DNA from: Rickettsia typhi
Lineage (GTDB): Bacteria > Pseudomonadota > Alphaproteobacteria > Rickettsiales > Rickettsiaceae
NCBI GenBank assembly: GCA_945883665.1
Contig: CAMCXV010000003.1
Span: 1 to 46,627 of the forward strand
Length of the DNA: 46,627 bases
Direction: 5' to 3'
Below are positions 18,509 through 27,392 of the stretch, piece after piece. The notes below the pieces were generated by a model. That model was not told the origin of the DNA. It searched no databases and worked only from the letters and a program-made list of their open reading frames with translations. A program made the translations under genes and the position numbers. Within the stretch, counting starts at the first letter, position 1, and every line of letters starts with the position of its first letter.

Positions 18509-18684
18509 AAAACACCCTTTTAAAAATAAACTTACCTAATAATGATCAAAAAAAGTTTTTTGAAATCTTGACTAACAATAGTAATTTTTTATGATTCTTA
18601 CTTCCAAATTCATCAAAACAATTATACCAACAGTCACGACGTCTCTTATACAAAAAACTACAAACAAATCTATTATTTATTTTT

Positions 18685-18713
18685 CCCTCTTGTATAAAAT
18701 TTACACAAGAAGG
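18685..18713 (-). terminator. Hairpin after bamA
   Basis: On the minus strand CCUUCUUGUGUA (18713-18702) pairs with UAUACAAGAGGG (18696-18685), 12 pairs with two G-U wobbles around a five-base loop, starting about 11 bases past the bamA stop. It is followed by A-rich sequence instead of a U-tract, so Rho-independent termination is uncertain; a 3'-end stabiliser is the alternative. Confidence 0.5.
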
Positions 18714-18724
18714 ACTCTAACCTA

Positions 18725-21013
18725 TTAGAAATTAGTGGAGAATTTAATATGAAATGTTTGTGTTTCGTCATATTTCTGTTTCTTCACTGGGAAAGCCCAA
18801 TCAACCCTGATTGGCGCTATTTTAGTCACCCATATAAAACCAAACCCAACAGACGCTCTAATAGCTTTATCATTATAAAAACCCTGATCTGTAGAAGCCT
18901 TAGAATCAGCATCCCATAAAGAACCTGCATCAGTAAAAACAGCACCTGTAACATTAAACTCCTCAGGTAATCCAACTGGAAAATTGAGCTCAGAAGATAA
19001 TGTATAATATTTCTGACCACCAAGACCTTCTTTTGTTACTTTGTCTCTTGGACCCACACCACCAAAAGAAAACCCCCTAAGAGAATAATCCCCTAAATTA
19101 AATCTATCCGAAATTCTTACTTTCTGACCACTCAAACCGTAAATATAACCAGCATGAGCTGATAATTTAACAGTATATTTATTTTCAACAAAAGACTTGA
19201 AATACTTCCCTTCAATCTCATTTTTTAAATATTTTGTATCACCACCTAAACCTGCAAATTCTTGACTTCCCGATAGCAAATAACCATTCTTTGGCAAAAC
19301 CCTACTATCAGTTTGATCATAAACTAAATTTTGACCAATAGCAGAGGTAATAAATTTACCCATTTGCTCTTGAATATATATTGACCCTGAATTACTTTCA
19401 CCACTTAATCTATCTCTTTTAATTAAATAGTCAACTTCATGAAATAAATCTTCTGTTATATCGTAACCGACAGAAGTTTTTGCACCTAAAGAATCTTTAG
19501 TATATTTTTGTTCTCCATTACCAAAACCACTACCTTTACCATCATGATTTTTGAACAAATTTACACCAAGAGATAAATCTTTATCTAGAAAATTAGGATC
19601 AGTAATACCACCATAATAGCTAGTACTTTGCTTACCAACCTGCACACCAGCATTTAAATATTTGCCAGTACCAAGAAGGTTCCTTTCCAAGAAAGATACG
19701 CGAGCAAATGGACCACCAGAAGTATTGTAGCCAAGATCCAGTCCAATAGATGAGGTGGATTTTTCTTCAACATCAATATTAATGTCATACCTATCTTTTT
19801 TACTAGTAGGAGAGATATTTAGCAAAAGCTTATCAAAATAGTCTAAATTACGAATATTCTGCTCTCCTTTTTCAATCTTAATACGATTATAAATATCACT
19901 TTCTTGTATTTTTAGCTGACGTCTAATAACGTGATCCTCAGTTTTAAGATTGCCATTTATGTTAATTTTATCAATAAAAATCTTCTCCGCCTTATCAACT
20001 ACAATAACAACATCTACCGATCTAGCTTCTCTGTTTGGATTAAGATCAGGATATACTTCAACTTGTGGATAACCGTGAGCACCCAAGTAATCTGATATTT
20101 TTTCACAAATAGATTCCATCGATCCAAGATTAAATGTTTCACCTTTTCTTTGGATAATAAATTTCTCAACTTCCGAGGTTTTGACATTTGATAACTTGTT
20201 ATTAACGGTAATATTAGCAAATTTATATTTATCACCTTCATCAATTGAATAAGTTAAAACAAAACCCTCTTTAGTTGGTAATAAATCAGCCGTAACAGAA
20301 ATTATACTAAAATCAGCAAATCCGACTGAATTATAAAATTTAGAAAGTAGATGTTTATCATATTCTATTCTATCAGGATCATAAGTATCATTAGTATCTA
20401 AAAACCTAAACCACTTAGATTCCTTAGTCATTATGATAGATCTTAGTTCAGAATTAGAGTAATGAGCATTTCCTGCAAAATAAATAGATTCCACACCAGT
20501 TTTCGGTCCTTCAGTTATTTGAAAAATAACATTAACCGCATTATCTCCTTTAGTCTCAATTTTTGACTTAACATCAACAGAAAATCTTCCTGAACGCTTA
20601 TACATTTCTTTAATTTTTTCAACATCAGCTCTAAGCTTTGATTTTCGCAAAGATTCGCCAGCTACTGTTGATATCTCATTTGCAAGCATGGAAGATTTTA
20701 TCTTGGAATTACCAACAAAACTTACTTTGCTAACAAAAGATGTTTCTTTTACAGAAATTTTTAAAATGCCATCATTAAAATTAATAGAAATATCCTCAAA
20801 CAGAGAAGTCTCATAAATTCTCTTAATTGCTTCACTTTGAGATTCCAAAGAATAATTTTGCCCCTCGTGAAAACCACTATATTCTTTGATTGTAGATATT
20901 TCTATTCTTTGATTTCCATCAACAATAATTTTACTTATCTTATCATCTGCAAAAGCATTTGAAAAAATTCCCAAAGATATAAATATACAAACTAATCTTA
21001 CCACTTTATTCAC
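18725..21013 (-). CDS. bamA: Outer membrane protein assembly factor BamA
   Basis: BamA is the Omp85 insertase that folds beta-barrel proteins into the outer membrane. The protein starts with a signal peptide (VRLVCIFISLGIFSNAFA, then DDK), continues with five POTRA repeats (about 24-430) and ends in a 16-strand barrel with the conserved LRGF lid-lock motif in YSLRGFSFGG and a terminal Phe. The open frame reaches 21076, but I place the start at the GTG at 21013. AGAGG is five bases before it, and translation from there begins exactly at a signal peptide, giving 762 residues. Earlier codons would bury that signal behind about 21 residues. Confidence 0.95.
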   Translation of the reverse strand: MNKVVRLVCIFISLGIFSNAFADDKISKIIVDGNQRIEISTIKEYSGFHEGQNYSLESQSEAIKRIYETSLFEDISINFNDGILKISVKETSFVSKVSFVGNSKIKSSMLANEISTVAGESLRKSKLRADVEKIKEMYKRSGRFSVDVKSKIETKGDNAVNVIFQITEGPKTGVESIYFAGNAHYSNSELRSIIMTKESKWFRFLDTNDTYDPDRIEYDKHLLSKFYNSVGFADFSIISVTADLLPTKEGFVLTYSIDEGDKYKFANITVNNKLSNVKTSEVEKFIIQRKGETFNLGSMESICEKISDYLGAHGYPQVEVYPDLNPNREARSVDVVIVVDKAEKIFIDKININGNLKTEDHVIRRQLKIQESDIYNRIKIEKGEQNIRNLDYFDKLLLNISPTSKKDRYDINIDVEEKSTSSIGLDLGYNTSGGPFARVSFLERNLLGTGKYLNAGVQVGKQSTSYYGGITDPNFLDKDLSLGVNLFKNHDGKGSGFGNGEQKYTKDSLGAKTSVGYDITEDLFHEVDYLIKRDRLSGESNSGSIYIQEQMGKFITSAIGQNLVYDQTDSRVLPKNGYLLSGSQEFAGLGGDTKYLKNEIEGKYFKSFVENKYTVKLSAHAGYIYGLSGQKVRISDRFNLGDYSLRGFSFGGVGPRDKVTKEGLGGQKYYTLSSELNFPVGLPEEFNVTGAVFTDAGSLWDADSKASTDQGFYNDKAIRASVGFGFIWVTKIAPIRVDWAFPVKKQKYDETQTFHIKFSTNF

Positions 21014-21258
21014 ACAATCCTCTTGTAACAAACTTAGTTCAAAACCAAGATTAACAACATAAAACAAAAACAACAATTTTTATACCAGCTGGACAAAAAA
21101 ATACAATAAGAAAAACTACTAACATCACTATAAACTATACAAATAGTAATCATTATAATATTTTAGCTCTGTAAACACTCATTCTGATTTTTACAAATTT
21201 GTATATATTGCTATTAAAGTTTTAATCTAAATAACCAAGAATATATCTAAAACACTAT

Positions 21259-22035
21259 ATGACAGATATTATCACAAGTTTCTTTTTAAGCTTTAGTCAC
21301 TATACTATTATCATTCCCTTTGTTATGATGGGGTACATATGGTTAGATAGAAAATTATTTTTTAATGCTATATGTTTAATATTATTCAGTATTATATTTA
21401 ACTCCGCCCTTAAAATTACCTTTCAAATTCCTTTATCACCACTTCTTAATAAAGAAGGATTTGCTTTCCCAAGCGGACATATGCAATCTTCAGCTGTGTT
21501 ATATGGATGGATCTTATTGCATACACAGAATTTATTCTACAGAACATCAATAATAATAGTGCTTTTTGGGATTGCCTACAGTCTAGTAAATCGTGGGTAT
21601 CATAATTATTATGATATTTTAGGAGCCGCTTTCTTTGCTTCATTATTACTAACATCATATTACAAGATATCGAAAATAAATCAGGCTATTTTAGGAAAAA
21701 CTGTTGTTATAATCGCCACTATTATGATGATCTATATTGGCATTAGATATAACCAAATCGCAGAACATTTATGGATAGCCTATTATGGATTAATTGGGAT
21801 CACAATATCCGAGCAAATCTTTAGTGAAAACCAATCTCGTGAAAAAATATTAGACAAGTTGTTATCTACCATTACCTGCTTTACCATCATACTAATAACA
21901 GAAGCTCTATTTTCAACACAAAAACTCTCCACTCTACCAGAGTTTTTATATCAAATAAAATGGGCAATTATTACTTTTAGTATAACATTTGCTAAAATTG
22001 TTCCAAATCTTGTCAGAAAATATCTTCACAAATAA
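21259..22035 (+). CDS. PAP2-like membrane phosphatase with altered arginines
   Basis: The 258-residue membrane protein has about eight hydrophobic helices and the PAP2 motif 2 FPSGHMQSSA (PSGH at 71-74). Motif 3 appears as SLVNRGYHNYYD (108-119), keeping His115 and Asp119 but with Leu at the Arg position after Ser. Motif 1, usually K-x6-RP, has Lys52 but no Arg. PAP2 enzymes remove phosphate from lipids such as undecaprenyl diphosphate or phosphatidic acid. The two arginines that hold the phosphate are the ones altered, so activity is uncertain. Divergent from bamA across a 245-base gap. Confidence 0.8.
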   Translation: MTDIITSFFLSFSHYTIIIPFVMMGYIWLDRKLFFNAICLILFSIIFNSALKITFQIPLSPLLNKEGFAFPSGHMQSSAVLYGWILLHTQNLFYRTSIIIVLFGIAYSLVNRGYHNYYDILGAAFFASLLLTSYYKISKINQAILGKTVVIIATIMMIYIGIRYNQIAEHLWIAYYGLIGITISEQIFSENQSREKILDKLLSTITCFTIILITEALFSTQKLSTLPEFLYQIKWAIITFSITFAKIVPNLVRKYLHK

Positions 22036-22051
22036 TAATTATCAATCTAAA

Positions 22052-22525
22052 TCATTTAGCTACAATCTCTAATATCTTCTTATCCATAGTACCATCTTGT
22101 AAATCTTCCATAAAATTGATATCTAAAGCATGAACTAGAAGCTTATTATCTTCTGTGCTGAGGGTAACAGTTCCAGGAGTTAGAGTTATAGAATTAGCAT
22201 AAACAACAATAGCTAGCTCCGTAATCTGCGCAGAAATAATTGGTTCTATTGATGGATATATAGCAATATTACGGCGCCAAGCAATTTTAGATACAGAAAT
22301 TGAAGATTTTATTATCTCCCACATCAACCAAAATATATATTTTATAGATTTAAAAAAATTAAAACTAAATTTTCGAGGTAACAGAGATAATCGATCAGCA
22401 AGATAAAACGTAAGAACTGGTGCTAATATTGAAAAAATTATGCTTATGGCATCAAATTTTACTCCCACAAGCCCAACCCAAACAAACAAAAACCCTAATA
22501 ATGATATAATTTTTTTAGCGCGCAC
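22052..22525 (-). CDS. mnhE: MnhE-type subunit of a Na+/H+ antiporter
   Basis: The 157-residue protein fits MrpE/MnhE: two or three N-terminal membrane helices (5-60) and a soluble tail with YANSITLTPGTVTLST and LLVHALD, the strongest family signature. In other bacteria MnhE is one of six or seven subunits of the Mrp Na+/H+ antiporter. No MnhA, B, C, D, F or G gene is next to it here. It starts at a GTG two bases after the stop of the DHA2 exporter gene, so the two are translationally linked. Its partners, if any, must be elsewhere in the genome. Confidence 0.88.
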   Translation of the reverse strand: MRAKKIISLLGFLFVWVGLVGVKFDAISIIFSILAPVLTFYLADRLSLLPRKFSFNFFKSIKYIFWLMWEIIKSSISVSKIAWRRNIAIYPSIEPIISAQITELAIVVYANSITLTPGTVTLSTEDNKLLVHALDINFMEDLQDGTMDKKILEIVAK

Positions 22526-22527
22526 TA

Positions 22528-24072
22528 TTACTTATTTTCTTGATTTTTAACTATAGACATAAATGGCAATAGTAATGTGCTTAGACAAAACATGCAAGCC
22601 ACAATAATATATATATTATTAATGGCAATAATCAAAGCTTCTCGATTTATTATATTATCCAATAATGTATAAGCAGCAAGCCCAGGATCATTCACTCTAT
22701 CAGCTACAATCTCTCTTAGAACCCCTAAATTCTCTTGTGCCATAAGAGATGTAATAGGCATATTCTCTTTCATATTTTGCGCAAATATATTAGATTTTGC
22801 AATCATCAAGCTATTGATAAATGCAAGACCTATAGCCCCACCAAGATTACGTGTTAAATTATATAAACCACTTGCATTTTGTACTTCTTCTTTAGACATT
22901 GTTCCCAAAGCCAAATCATTTATCGGCATAAAACAAAACATTAACGCAATTCCTCTAACCATTTGCGGGAAAAACAATTCCCAAAATTGTGATTCAGCCG
23001 TTAAAAAACTATTCAAATAGCAACCCAACCCAAAGGTTAAGTATCCGATAGCAAGCATAATTCTTTTGTCTAGTCCAGAATCAAAAACTTTTGCTGCCAA
23101 AGGAGCTGAGCATAATTGAAAAGATCCTGTAACAATCATTGTTATACCTATTTGCAAAGTATTAAAACCAGCTACCGAAAACAAAAATAAAGGCAAAAGA
23201 TAAACCGAACAATAAAGTCCAATACCAAGAATAAAAGAATATACACAGCCAAAAGAAAAATTCCTATTCCGAAAAGCTCCAAGATCTACTATTGGACTTG
23301 AAAATCTAAGCTCTCTAATTATAAAAGATACAAAACCTATAATTACTAATATAGATAATAACAAAATATTTGCATCATCTAACCAATCCTTCTTATTCCC
23401 CTCCTCCAACACATACTGCAAAGATCCAAGAGTTATAATCATCAAAAACACGCCAAGAAAATCAAAATTGGCAAGTAATTTGGGGTTTGGTTTGTCAAAA
23501 TCCACATATAAAAACACTGTAGTACATACGAATATTCCTGGTATTACATTCAGCAAAAACATAAAATGCCAAGATATATTTTCTGTTATATATCCACCAA
23601 GAGTCGGTCCAAGAGTTGGCGCTAAAGTCACTACAAGACCAATAATCATACTCACTTTAGTCCGCATTTCTTTTGGGAAGATAATAAAAACAGCTCCAAA
23701 AGCAGTAGGGATGAGGGCTCCGCCGAAAAATCCTTGCATCGCTCTAAAAACAATCATGGACTCAATGTTCCACGCAAGAGCGCACATCACACTCATAATA
23801 GTAAAACCAAGAGCAGCTATGAAATACAAGATTCGAGTTGATAATAATTTTGCCAAAAATCCAGTAACTGGAATAATTATTACTTCTGCTATCAAATAAG
23901 ATGTCTGTATCCATGATAACTCATCACCAGAAGCTGACAAACCAGCCGCTATAACCGAAAGAGAGCTAGCAACTATTTGTATATCCAAAATAGCCATAAA
24001 CATCCCTATTATCATAGCAAAAAAAGCTATAATCTGCTTAGGTTGCACTTTTACTTGAGCTGAATCTAACAC
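22528..24072 (-). CDS. DHA2-family (EmrB/QacA) multidrug exporter
   Basis: A 514-residue transporter with about 14 membrane segments. MFMAILDIQIVASSL at residue 19 is the family's motif D1 (LDxTIVNVALP-like), and RAMQGFFGGALIPT is motif C-like in helix 5 of 14-helix proton-driven exporters such as EmrB. EmrB needs the periplasmic adaptor EmrA, which is not adjacent. The start is GTG at 24072 with no clear ribosome site; the next Met codons would delete part of helix 1. Followed directly by mnhE. Substrate unknown. Confidence 0.88.
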   Translation of the reverse strand: MLDSAQVKVQPKQIIAFFAMIIGMFMAILDIQIVASSLSVIAAGLSASGDELSWIQTSYLIAEVIIIPVTGFLAKLLSTRILYFIAALGFTIMSVMCALAWNIESMIVFRAMQGFFGGALIPTAFGAVFIIFPKEMRTKVSMIIGLVVTLAPTLGPTLGGYITENISWHFMFLLNVIPGIFVCTTVFLYVDFDKPNPKLLANFDFLGVFLMIITLGSLQYVLEEGNKKDWLDDANILLLSILVIIGFVSFIIRELRFSSPIVDLGAFRNRNFSFGCVYSFILGIGLYCSVYLLPLFLFSVAGFNTLQIGITMIVTGSFQLCSAPLAAKVFDSGLDKRIMLAIGYLTFGLGCYLNSFLTAESQFWELFFPQMVRGIALMFCFMPINDLALGTMSKEEVQNASGLYNLTRNLGGAIGLAFINSLMIAKSNIFAQNMKENMPITSLMAQENLGVLREIVADRVNDPGLAAYTLLDNIINREALIIAINNIYIIVACMFCLSTLLLPFMSIVKNQENK

Positions 24073-24229
24073 TATTTTTAATTATTGAATTTAGACTTTA
24101 CCCCAAATTTATAACCCCTTTTAAAGTTTACTGCAAATTATTTTTTAACCTTAATTTAATTAAAATTACTTCTCTAAGCACAGGAAGTATTATTATAGTT
24201 TTTTATAAAGTTATTATTAAGTAACAATT

Positions 24230-24673
24230 TTATAAACTGCTTCTTAGTTTCCAAAGTGATTTACGAGATATTTTAAGGCGCTCCACTATAAAATCTGATA
24301 TTACTTGATCATCCACTTTTTCTGCTTCTATTAGCACAGACTTTAATATTTTCTCTATGATTATATAGTCATTTATAAGAGCTGTAATCATTTGATTAGC
24401 AGAAGACATTTCATTGGCAGGATTAATACTTACCTTTGGATAAGGGGAATTTAACGTAAACAAAGCAGGCACCTTTTGACCCAATCCTCGAATCAACTCG
24501 GCTGTAGTATCTATAGATTCTGCTAAATCTTGATATTGTTCTTCAAAAAGCAAATGAAGAGAAGCAAATTCAGGTCCCTCTACATTCCAGTGATAATTTT
24601 GTGTTTTAAAATATAAAGCATAGCTTTCAATTAACAAAACCTTCAAAGATTCAACCATTGATTTATTATTCAT
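24230..24673 (-). CDS. dps: Dps-family ferritin-like protein
   Basis: Dps proteins form 12-subunit shells that oxidise and store iron and can coat DNA under stress. The signature YHWNVEGPEFASLHLLFEEQ and the following DLAESIDTTAELIRGLG supply the His, Asp and Glu ligands of the inter-subunit ferroxidase site. The length (147 residues) is typical. GAGGG followed by TAAG leads to the ATG at 24673, which I prefer to the in-frame codon at 24703. The N-terminus lacks the long Lys tail that binds DNA in E. coli. A 25-base palindrome lies between promoter region and ribosome site, suggesting regulation (see separate entry). Confidence 0.93.
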   Translation of the reverse strand: MNNKSMVESLKVLLIESYALYFKTQNYHWNVEGPEFASLHLLFEEQYQDLAESIDTTAELIRGLGQKVPALFTLNSPYPKVSINPANEMSSANQMITALINDYIIIEKILKSVLIEAEKVDDQVISDFIVERLKISRKSLWKLRSSL

Positions 24674-24691
24674 CTTACCCTCTTTTTTTAC

Positions 24692-24716
24692 AATAATAAA
24701 CAAAATGTTTATTATT
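24692..24716 (-). promoter_or_regulatory. Palindrome upstream of dps (possible operator)
   Basis: AATAATAAACA (24692-24702) and TGTTTATTATT (24706-24716) are a perfect 11-base inverted pair around AAA. It lies 19-43 bases before the dps start codon, next to a TATGAT -10-like box near 24726. Its position fits a repressor or activator site for an iron or peroxide regulator. It could also be a leader hairpin. It matches no consensus I know exactly. Confidence 0.55.
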
Positions 24717-24818
24717 TAAAGTTTATCATAATAAATTAAACCTTTAAAAAGAATTCTTTAATCTCGATAGAGTTTTTTAACTATATATAGTTTTTTCAAC
24801 CAGAGTAATATTTTTAAA

Positions 24819-24845
24819 TTGACAATAATTCATCATCTGTATAGT
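24819..24845 (+). promoter_or_regulatory. Promoter of tRNA-Leu
   Basis: A perfect TTGACA at 24819-24824 and TATAGT at 24840-24845 are 15 bases apart, slightly short of the usual 17. Transcription would start near 24852, about 20 bases before the tRNA. Confidence 0.55.
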
Positions 24846-24872
24846 GTCTCTCTCTGGTTATTGCTTTATAGC

Positions 24873-24958
24873 GCCTCTGTGGTGGAATTGGTAGACACGA
24901 CAGATTCAAAATCTGTTGCTCCTAGAGTGTGCCGGTTCAAATCCGGCCAGAGGTACCA
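24873..24958 (+). tRNA. tRNA-Leu(CAA)
   Basis: Cloverleaf of 86 bases with encoded CCA. Acceptor GCCTCTG pairs with CAGAGGT, the anticodon stem ACAGA/TCTGT closes a TTCAAAA loop giving anticodon CAA, the variable arm is long (type II, as in tRNA-Leu), and the T arm is GCCGG-TTCAAAT-CCGGC. It reads UUG codons. Confidence 0.95.
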
Positions 24959-25012
24959 TTAACTATGTTCTTATCCAACATAAAAACTTATGTTATGAAT
25001 GTTGATTTCTTT

Positions 25013-26290
25013 CTAGAATTTTATACCGCAAGCAATATTAGATAGTTTAAACTCTTCAAAATCAAAATTTTTGGGCAATGAACCGACAATAGATAAGGTT
25101 GGCTCTGAAATAAAAATCTTCTTAGCAGAGGATATTAAATCACTTGTTTTTGTTTCCATTATAACCTTAATAACTTCATCAGTAGGAAAATATTTTTTAA
25201 AAAGCGCAAAGTTCTTACCAATCTCTTCTGATTTATACTCAGACCTCTCTTCTGCCATCAGAATACTGGTTTTGATCTGAGATTTCGCTCTTTGCAACTC
25301 TTCTTCAGATATATTTTCTTGTATTTTTTGTATTTCTCCCATCAAACTATTAAGTAATTTATTCACATTTTTATGATCAGTACTAGCGTAAATACTAAAT
25401 ATACCACTATCATAATAGGAACTATTAAAACTACCAACAGAATAAGCAAGACCATGTTTTTCTCTAATTATTTGAAACAAACGTGAAGATAAACCACCAC
25501 CTAAAATTACGGATAAAATTTGCGCATAATAAAATTCAGTTATGTTTGAATATGGCACACTTTCAAAACCAAGAGCTATAGATGTTTGCTCTAAAGTTTT
25601 TTTTGTATGTTGAAATCCTCCTTTATAAACAGCTGGAACTAATTTTTGCCTAGAAGCAGAAGAGAAAGGTAAAAAATATTTTTCAGCAAAATTTGTTACC
25701 TTATTATGCTCAATATTCCCTACTACTGAAATGTAAATATTCTCAGCATTGTAATGTTTTTCTAAAAAACGTATAAAATTTTGTTTCTGAAATTTAGCCA
25801 AGTTTTCCACTTCACCCAGTATTGACCTACCGATAGATTGATCCGGAAAAGCTAGTGAATAAAATTTTTCATAAACAAGATCATCTGGATTATCATTAAC
25901 CGCAGCTATTTCTTGCGTAATAATATTTAATTCTTTTTCTATATCAACTTGAGAAAATACGGAGTTTTGCAAAATATCAGCCAGAATTTCAATAGCTTTA
26001 TCAAAATTCTCATTTAAAACCTTACTATAATATACTGTTTGTTCACGGCTTGTATAAGCATTGAAATAACCACCAATCATATCAAATTCTTCAGCTATTT
26101 TTTTAGCGCTTCGGGTTTTTGTGCCTTTAAAAGCCATATGCTCAAGAAAATGAGAAATACCAGCCTCTTCATCAGATTCATACCTACTACCAACTTTAAC
26201 AATAATATTTATTGAAACCGAATTTACATGCGGCATATTGAATGTTACAATATTTATGCCATTAGCTAATTTGCTATTTTGAAAACTCAT
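25013..26290 (-). CDS. M16 zinc peptidase (mitochondrial processing peptidase-like)
   Basis: The 425-residue protein has the inverted zinc motif HFLEH (residues 47-51) with the third ligand Glu127 in NIITQEIAA, followed by the NDNPDDL segment typical of M16 proteases. The second half has GGGLSSRLFQIIREKHGLAYSVGS, the M16 C-terminal domain loop seen in mitochondrial processing peptidase and PqqL-type proteins. Rickettsial homologues are regarded as relatives of the mitochondrial beta subunit. No signal peptide, so cytoplasmic peptide degradation is more likely than processing. The start overlaps the upstream glycosyltransferase stop by four bases (ATGA), a coupled arrangement. Confidence 0.93.
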   Translation of the reverse strand: MSFQNSKLANGINIVTFNMPHVNSVSINIIVKVGSRYESDEEAGISHFLEHMAFKGTKTRSAKKIAEEFDMIGGYFNAYTSREQTVYYSKVLNENFDKAIEILADILQNSVFSQVDIEKELNIITQEIAAVNDNPDDLVYEKFYSLAFPDQSIGRSILGEVENLAKFQKQNFIRFLEKHYNAENIYISVVGNIEHNKVTNFAEKYFLPFSSASRQKLVPAVYKGGFQHTKKTLEQTSIALGFESVPYSNITEFYYAQILSVILGGGLSSRLFQIIREKHGLAYSVGSFNSSYYDSGIFSIYASTDHKNVNKLLNSLMGEIQKIQENISEEELQRAKSQIKTSILMAEERSEYKSEEIGKNFALFKKYFPTDEVIKVIMETKTSDLISSAKKIFISEPTLSIVGSLPKNFDFEEFKLSNIACGIKF

Positions 26291-27318
26291 AATTGCTGAA
26301 TCTCTGTTATATTAATCTGATTAAGAATATTAGATAAATTCCCCTGGACAATCTTAATATCATAATTTTTTATTAATCTCAAGTAAGCTGAATATGCTAA
26401 ACTTCTAGCTAGCAACTCATCCAAAATTAATATAGATATTTTATCCGCCAAATCCTGACTTGATTCTATTTGAGTTAATAAAGCATCGCTCTTATCTCTT
26501 AAAATTTCTGTAGGACCACCAGATTTAGTAGCAATAATAGGGGTAGAATGCTCCATTGCCTCAAGTAATATTATGCCAAAAGGTTCAGAAACAGATGGGA
26601 GGCAGAAAATATCTATCTCATCAAAAAACTTATTTTTATCTTTAATCCACCCCAAAAACACAACCTCTTCAGAAAGATTAAAATCAATGACTAATTTTTT
26701 TAAAGCAGCTTCTTCTTCTCCCGATCCACCAATCAATAATCTGATATTATAACCCTGTTTTTTGATTAAATCTATCGCTTCAATTAAATAATTAAAACCC
26801 TTTTTCCCTACAAACCGACCAAAACTACCAATAATTACAGGATTTTTATATTGCTTCTCTTTATAAGCATGAATCACCTTGGTCATATTAGGTGAATGAA
26901 AAATCTTTTTCCTATCAAAACCATGATTAACTAAATAATCTATTAAAATATTGGTTATAGAAATAATATAATCACATTTCTTCAGAGTTTTTATTTTATA
27001 ATTATGAGCAATACCAATTAGAGGAATATATTTTGGTTTAAAACTATAAGCAAAAGAAATAGCCCTATTGCCATGAGATAGAATTACATCTGGTTTATAA
27101 ATAATTATAAGTACAAATAAATATATTTTAGAAAAAATACACCATTGTAATAAATTTGGTAATTTTATACTTCCCAATAATGTTTTATTTATTTTTGCAA
27201 AAACACTTGTTATGTTAATAACTTCGTGTCCTTCATTAGTTAAAGCAATAGAATAATCAAGAAAAGATTGCTGAATACCACCTAAGTCTCTTGACATCAT
27301 AATATTAAATATTCGCAT
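26287..27318 (-). CDS. Group 1 (GT4, GT-B fold) glycosyltransferase
   Basis: The 343-residue protein has the GT4 C-terminal domain: FGRFVGKKGFNYLIEAI near residue 176, GSGEEEAALK, and the nucleotide-sugar motif SEPFGIILLEAM with the conserved E-x7-E, then the PIIATKSGGPTEI loop. The N-terminal domain begins at once with a Rossmann-like strand (MRIFNIMMSRDLGG) and contains a SHGNRAIS segment near residue 80. It would add a sugar to surface polysaccharide or lipid on the cytoplasmic face. Donor and acceptor cannot be told. ATG at 27318; coupled to the M16 protease gene downstream. Confidence 0.88.
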   Translation of the reverse strand: MRIFNIMMSRDLGGIQQSFLDYSIALTNEGHEVINITSVFAKINKTLLGSIKLPNLLQWCIFSKIYLFVLIIIYKPDVILSHGNRAISFAYSFKPKYIPLIGIAHNYKIKTLKKCDYIISITNILIDYLVNHGFDRKKIFHSPNMTKVIHAYKEKQYKNPVIIGSFGRFVGKKGFNYLIEAIDLIKKQGYNIRLLIGGSGEEEAALKKLVIDFNLSEEVVFLGWIKDKNKFFDEIDIFCLPSVSEPFGIILLEAMEHSTPIIATKSGGPTEILRDKSDALLTQIESSQDLADKISILILDELLARSLAYSAYLRLIKNYDIKIVQGNLSNILNQINITEIQQL

Positions 27319-27392
27319 TTTGAGCCTTTAATTTTGTATCTTTTAACTTCCAAAGATCTTTGATCGGTAATATTTTGAAATCGACAGATTAA

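Noticed and set aside
18543..18562. A-run/T-run dyad upstream of sucA as a terminator
   Set aside because: The loop is only two bases and the arms are simple A and T runs, expected by chance in AT-rich spacers.
21014..21076. Longer bamA N-terminus from 21076
   Set aside because: It would put 21 residues before the signal peptide, and GTG at 21013 has a good AGAGG site.
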